64,000 bases of DNA from Rallus limicola (Eukaryota; Chordata; Aves; Gruiformes; Rallidae): NCBI GenBank assembly GCA_022605955.1, contig JAKCOZ010000612.1:1-64000 (forward strand), given 5' to 3'. The translations under genes and the position numbers were made by a program. Of the stretch, positions 59,018-64,000 are shown piece after piece; position 1 is the stretch's first letter; the number at the start of each line of letters is the position of its first letter. The notes beneath the pieces are model-generated. The model was given only the letters and a program-made list of their open reading frames with translations. It searched no databases and was not told the DNA's origin.

Positions 59018-59496
59018 CCATCTCCCAGTCCCTGCCCCCCTGTCCTGTGCTGCGAGCAGGAGAGGGGAAGAAGGGAGCAAACTCCTGGCTAAAGGGCAGT
59101 CTGCTTTAGAATGGAGGGGTGGGGGGAAGGTGTTCCCCAGACCCCCATTGCCCCAGTCCCTGCCCCTGCTGGGCTGCGGCCGGGAGGGAAGAAGGGAGCA
59201 AACTTCTACCTCCAGCTGCTGAGGAGGGAGTGGGGGGGAAGGGTTTGCCTGGCTGCATTTGTTTCAAGACTGTTGGTTGCACTCCTGACTCTGGTTCCTT
59301 TCACTGTTTCTCTTTAGTGTAATCAATCAGATCACTTTCTCTCCTGCACTCTGTGCTGAGTCTGTTTTGCCGCCTCATGAACGAGTTTGCCTCTTGAGCC
59401 GCCCAATGATGTTATTTCTCCCCTGACCAACTAAGAAGGGGAGCGATGGACTGATTGTGGTGGGGTCTGGCCTTTGGCCAGGGCTCAACCACCACA
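59018..59496 (+). mobile_element. LTR family 1, copy 3, truncated (479 bp)
   Basis: Corresponds to the last 480 bp of copy 1 (from ccatctcccagtccctgccc) and ends at the same CAACCACCACA terminus. In details such as gctaaagggcag it matches copy 2 better than copy 1. The first 700 bp are missing and no flanking duplication is visible. Confidence 0.88.
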
Positions 59497-60227
59497 CCAG
59501 GCTATGTTCTTGACCATGTCATTGCTCCACAATTTATTTTTTCAATTAATTAAATCAGCCTTTCCCTACAGGGGAAAAAAAAACAGCAGCCAAGCATTTC
59601 CTCCCAAGAAGTTTTTTCCCCACTCCATAAGCCTTTGGTAGTTCAAGTTTCCCTCCAGCAACCCCAGGATTTGCTCCAGCCCTCCAAACCACCAATGCTG
59701 TTAAAACACAAGAGCTTCTCTATCAATCAACCCCTTTCATTGTCTGCCACGTTACCCCGCTGCTTATCCACCAAGCTGCACTTCATGTTTGCCTCAAAAC
59801 CGAAGGAAATTCACTTTCTTTCCTCCACAAATTCTCAAGGTACCGTTTCTCCACATGAGGAGACACAAAAAACTAGAAGTACAAGCCCTTGTAGCAGCAC
59901 CATCTGGCAGCAAGGGATTTTTCTGAATGGGAAGGAAATAAAAACAAGCTTAAGTTATTTCTGCAAAGAAAAGGGGGGGATTGAGGGGGGGGGGGGGCAT
60001 AATACATTTCCCTGCTGTTGGCACACTGCTTTGATCTTTACTTTGTAGTTACCATAGTGACAAATAAAAAAGGCATAGGTGGAAGAAATTGCTGAAAGTT
60101 GATGATGTCCTATATATGTTTCTCCAGTGCACAGGAGCCTGCAAACATCCCCAGCCGCTGCGACGTACCCGCTACCTCGGCGTGCAGCTCACAGGGAGTA
60201 TTTACACTCTGCTTCTCATTAAGTGAT
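59497..60227. other. Intergenic unique sequence
   Basis: 0.7 kb with no gene recognised; G run at about 59985-59997. Confidence 0.6.
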
Positions 60228-61028
60228 CAGAGAATCCCAGCCTGGTCTGGGTTGGAAGGGACCCCAAGGGTCACAGAGCTCCAACCCCCTGCCACAGGCA
60301 GGGACACCAACCTCCAGGCCTGGAGCTACACAAGGTTGCCCAGGGCCCCAGCCAACCTGGCCTTCAACACCCCCAGGGATGGGGCACCCACCCCCTCTCT
60401 GGGCAGCCCCTTCCTGCCCCTCACCACTCTCTCTGCAAAGAGCTTCCCCCTAAGATCTAATTTAAACCTCCCTTCCTCCAGCTTCACCCCCTCCCCCCTT
60501 GTCCTGCCAGGCTCTGCCCTTGAACAAGCTGATTCCCCTCCTGTGTCTCTGCTCCCTTCAGGCACTGGCAGGCTGCAATGAGGTCCCCCCACAGCCTTCT
60601 CTTCTCCAGGCTGACCCAGCCCAGCTCCCTCAGCCTCTCTCCAGAGGGGAGCTGCTCCAGCCCTCTGAGCATCTCCGGGGCTCCTCTGACCCCTCTCCAA
60701 CAGCCCCACATCTCTCTTGTCCTGGGGCCCCAGCTCTGGACACAGGACTCCAGCTGGGGCCTCCCCAGGGCAGAGCAGAGAGGGACAATCCCCTCCCTGT
60801 CCCTGCTGCCACCCCTCTGCTGATGGAGCCCAGGATCCCATCACCCTTCCCAGCTGCCAGAGCCACTGCTGGCTCAGGGGAAGCTTCTCCTCCACCAGAA
60901 CCTCCAGGTCCTTCTCCTCAGGGCTGCTCTCCAGGAGCTCCTCTCCCAGCCTGTATCTATGGCTGGGATTCCTCCAGCACAAGTGCAACACCTGACCCTT
61001 GGCAGTGTTGAACCTCATTAGGCTCACC
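60228..61028 (-). mobile_element. CR1 group A, longest copy, left arm of a second head-to-head pair
   Basis: Minus-strand CR1 whose 3' end is cagagaatcccagcctggtc. It extends further 5' than any other group A copy here, to the ORF2 segment around ctccaggtccttctcctcag and aacctcattaggctcaccc. A continuous minus-strand frame of over 200 codons covers the ORF2 C-terminus (FNTAKGQVLHLCWRN, then [16 protein letters not shown]). It has no RT core or endonuclease. Confidence 0.94.
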
Positions 61029-61089
61029 CAGGGTGATATTTAGGCATGTCTCAGATGCAGAAAGCTCAATCGCTGACATTTTGAACGCT

Positions 61090-61966
61090 CCCTCAGTAAG
61101 TTTGCAGATGACACTAAGCTGGGAGGAAGCATTGATCTGCCTGAGGGTGGGGAGGCTCTTCAGAGGGACCTGGACAGGCTGGACCCATGGGCTGAGACCA
61201 AGGGGATGAGGTTTAACAAGGCCAAGGGCAGAGTGCTGCACATGGGACACAACAACCCCCTGCAGCGCTACAGGCTGGGGGAGACTGTCTGGAGAGCTGT
61301 CAGGCAGAGAAGGACCTGGGGGTGTTGGGTGGCTGCAGGCTGACCATGAGCCAGCAGTGTGCCCAGGGGGCCAGGAAGGCCAAGGGCATCCTGGCTTGTG
61401 TCAGAAATAGTGTGGCCAGGAGGGCTGGGGAGGGGATTGTGCCCCTGGACTGGGCACTGGGGAGGCTGCACCTCCAGTGCTGGGTCCAGTTCTGGGCTCC
61501 TCAGCATCAGAAGGACATGGAGGTGCTGGAGCGAGTGCAGAGAAGGGCAACCAGGCTGGGGAAGGGGCTGGAGGGCAAATCCTCTGAGGAGCAGCTGAGG
61601 GAGCTGGGGGTGTTGAGGCTGGAGAAGAGGAGGCTGAGGGGAGCCCTTCTCCCCACCTCCCCTGCCCTGCCAGGAGGGTGCAGAGAGGTGGGCGCTGGTC
61701 TCTCCAGCCAGGGGACAGGAGCTGGGACAAGGGGCAATGGGCTCAAGCTGGGCCAGGGCAGGGTCAGCTCAGCTGGGAGGGCAAAGTTCTTCCCTGGCAG
61801 AGCTGTGGGGCTGTGGCCCAGGCTGCCCAGGGAGGGGCTGAGTCCCCTTCCCTGGGGGTGTTTAAAGAAAGGGGAGATGAGGTGCTCAGGGATCTGGTTT
61901 AGCTCAGGGTGGGAATGGTTGGACTGGATGAGCTTAAAGGGCTTTTCCAACCTGGTGACTCTGTGA
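61090..61966 (+). mobile_element. CR1 group C, longest copy, right arm of a second head-to-head pair
   Basis: Plus-strand CR1 beginning cctcagtaagtttgcagatg, running through MSQQCAQGARKAKGILACVR, LERVQRRATRLGKGLEGK and LRELGVLRLEKRRL to the 3' end aacctggtgactctgtgaaa. A single open frame of about 214 codons (61322-61966) covers the ORF2 C-terminus and reads on into the 3' UTR, so it is only partly protein-derived. It sits 61 bp from the divergent group A copy. Confidence 0.94.
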
Positions 61967-62448
61967 AAAAAAGCCCAAATTCCTTTTTCTAAATTCCCAG
62001 AGAAAGACTATAGGAGACCCCAACAGCTCCTGAGCACTCCTGGACAACTTTAAACTAAAAAACCTTTTGGGGATGAAGCTTTGCTTGAGAGTCACAACCA
62101 GCCTGAGGTGTTGCCAACCCCTGCCTTGCTTCAAGGCTGTTGACACCTCGCTCTGAAGTCAATCCCTGCACGACTCATACACTGCATCTGCTGTGGGTTG
62201 TGTTGGGTATTTGTTTGCTTGGGTTCTGTTGAATCCCTTCCCTCTGCTCCCTGATCAGCTCTACTGCTGTGGTTGCACCGTTATGCTGCCATAATCTTGG
62301 GACAATTATTTGCTGGGTTCACCTGGTTGCTGGAGGAAATGGGGCTCTTGCTGCCTGTCAGTTATCTATTTCTCTGAGACAAAGCCAGACCACAGGGAAC
62401 CATCCTGGCAGTAAATGAAGCGTTGCCAATGCCAGGAACATCCTAGGA
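61967..62448. other. Intergenic unique sequence
   Basis: 0.5 kb, nothing recognised. Confidence 0.6.
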
Positions 62449-62638
62449 AATCACAGAATCCCAGGGGTTGGAAGGGCCCTCCAGAGCTCATGGGGTCCAA
62501 CCCCCTGCCAAAGCAGCTCCCAGCTCATATTGCACAGGGCGGCGTCCAGATGGGGCTGGAATCTCTCCAGAGATGGAGACTCCACACCCCCTGGGCAGCC
62601 TGGCCCAGGGCTCCCTCACCCTCACTGGGGAAAAGTTT
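62449..62638 (-). mobile_element. CR1 group B, very short 3' fragment
   Basis: 190 bp of CR1 3' UTR from aatcacagaatcccaggggt to ctcactggggaaaagttt; no ORF2 sequence remains. Confidence 0.92.
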
Positions 62639-63768
62639 ATATTTGCCCTTAACTCCTCAGAGAAGCAAGGCTTTACTCAGCCAGACTCATAGAAGCAGCA
62701 GCTCTAAGGGGCCACAGGTTGATTCTTCACTTTGATGGCTCTTACAAAGCTCAACCTTCCCTTGGCCCCCCTAGTCCATGCACTCCCTCCCCCCCAACCC
62801 CCCTGCCATCCCCCAACTTGCTGTGTTCCCTAGATGGAGGGGACAGTCCATAAATCCAAAATAACTTGTCCATCAGTGGGAAAAAGCCATGTAGCCAGTG
62901 GGTTGGAGGGTCTGGGCTCTGAGTTGAGCTTGTGGGGGAAGAAATCATCCAGCAAAGCTCAGTGCAGAGCCCTGCTAGAGAGGAAGGAACATTTCTGTAG
63001 CAGGGAGGGGGCTGTGGAGATGGCTCAAACCCCCGTGTTTAAAGCTTTTAGCCTGAAAGACAGGGGGAAACAAACCATATTTCCTGGTTATTCTTTTCAA
63101 ACAAACCCTCAGAAGCTCATTTGACTTGGGGGATCCTGCTAGAACATCTCAGAGGAAGCTCAGTTGCAGATCAAAACACCTGGTACTTTACATGGAGCTT
63201 TCATCTTTGCTGTTCCTGTAATTAGAGACCAAGGTCCTTTGTCTCCAGCTAAACCATCCCTCTCCCTTCCAGAAGATACCGATTCCATTTGATTTTTGAT
63301 GACCAGTTTTTTCTTCTTTCCCCCTATTGCCTTTTTTTTTTGTGTGTTTCAAAGCTTGCTCCTGCATGCCCCATTAGACTGGCTTTGAGCCCTTATGGTT
63401 TGGGTTGTTTCCTTTCCCCAGCATCCTCTTCTTTACTTTTGGCCCCCACCCAGACAGTGATAGGACCTGAGGGGTTTCCCCTCCCCTATTAAATGGGGGT
63501 TTTATGTTCTACTCCTTGTTTCTAGGTCAGAATGGAGAGAGGAGGCTCTTCCTATGCAGCCCTGGAGCTATTTTGCTCTAGGACACCTAGTAATGGGTTA
63601 TAGAGGTAACTAGCTGCTTACATCTGTTTCCCCCCATTACCTTTCCCATCAATGATGCATGAACCCACCTCCATGGGCTCAACCTGTCCTCAAAAACCCA
63701 AATTAAGCCAGGTGTTAACATAACAACATGGCCAGACTGGGTCTGACAGATCAGCATCACCTATGCTG
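62639..63768. other. Intergenic unique sequence
   Basis: 1.1 kb with no gene or interspersed repeat recognised. Confidence 0.6.
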
Positions 63769-64000
63769 GGATAGGGAGGGGATTGTCCCTCTCTGCTCTG
63801 CCCTGGGGAGGCCCCAGCTGGAGTCCTGTGTCCAGAGCTGGGGCCCCAGGACAAGAGAGATGTGGGGCTGTTGGAGAGGGGTCAGAGGAGCCACGGAGAT
63901 GCTCAGAGGGCTGGAGCAGCTCCCCTCTGGAGAGAGGCTGAGGGAGCTGGGCTGGGTCAGCCTGGAGAAGAGAAGGCTGTGGGGGGACCTCATTGCAGCC
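63769..64000 (+). mobile_element. CR1 group A, running off the right edge
   Basis: Plus-strand CR1 from gatagggaggggattgtccc, covering the ORF2 end ([16 protein letters not shown]) and continuing beyond the window in the direction of its 3' UTR. Confidence 0.92.

Noticed and set aside
61322..61966. 214-codon frame as a host gene
   Set aside because: It belongs to CR1 group C: ORF2 end followed by 3' UTR read in frame.

Overview
This is vertebrate, almost certainly avian, nuclear DNA. Two things support that. Exon 1 of lysyl oxidase-like 1 (LOXL1) lies on the minus strand. The rest of the window is packed with CR1 non-LTR retrotransposons, the dominant bird LINE, recognised by their 3' ends (ttggaaggg... 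followed by attctgtg/atcatagaatc repeats) and by the C-terminal ORF2 reading frame. Summing my CR1 intervals gives about 11.6 kb (18% of the window), high for a bird. The copies resemble each other closely, so a lineage with recent CR1 expansion (woodpeckers and relatives are the known case) is plausible, but this is inference. No prokaryotic feature, CRISPR array, rRNA or tRNA gene was found.

Layout. 1-5445 is LOXL1 intron 1; it holds a 1.3-kb G-depleted CCATCC/CTCATC array (about 530-1825). 5446-6519 is LOXL1 exon 1, in a CpG-rich block whose upstream side (6560-7140) is a G/purine-rich simple-sequence belt. Exons 2-7, with the catalytic domain, lie off the left edge. From about 7 kb to 64 kb I find no further protein-coding exon. 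This upstream flank is unique non-coding sequence interrupted by about 22 CR1 insertions, four LTR segments and several tandem arrays. Sort letters for CR1 are mine, by 3' end: A (ggttggaagggaccccaagg), B (ggttggaagggccctccaga), C (ccaggttggaaaagcccttt), D (26.4 kb, older type with an attctgtg tail), E (degenerate).

Structural highlights. (1) A minisatellite at 39.2-40.8 kb of 39/33-bp units has a 522-bp, 14-unit higher-order repeat present twice in tandem. (2) A 1183-bp solo LTR sits in a CR1 at 54.4-55.6 kb with a 5-bp target duplication. A same-length copy at 22.2-23.4 kb in opposite orientation carries the same CR1 junction on one side, so LTR plus CR1 stub seem to have been duplicated together. 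A truncated third copy ends at 59.5 kb. (3) A different 982-bp solo LTR splits another CR1 at 57.0-58.0 kb. (4) Two head-to-head CR1 pairs (12.1-13.1 and 60.2-62.0 kb) occur, one with a perfect 8-bp palindrome at the junction. (5) LOXL1 exon 1 reads through only if two apparent +1 shifts are allowed, one of them at a five-base homopolymer; these are assembly errors or real lesions.

Long open frames in the tandem arrays and CR1s are by-products of repeats and are not annotated as genes. The only gene is LOXL1; no other gene in the window acts with it. I did not find a new multi-gene system here; the unusual content is in repeat architecture.
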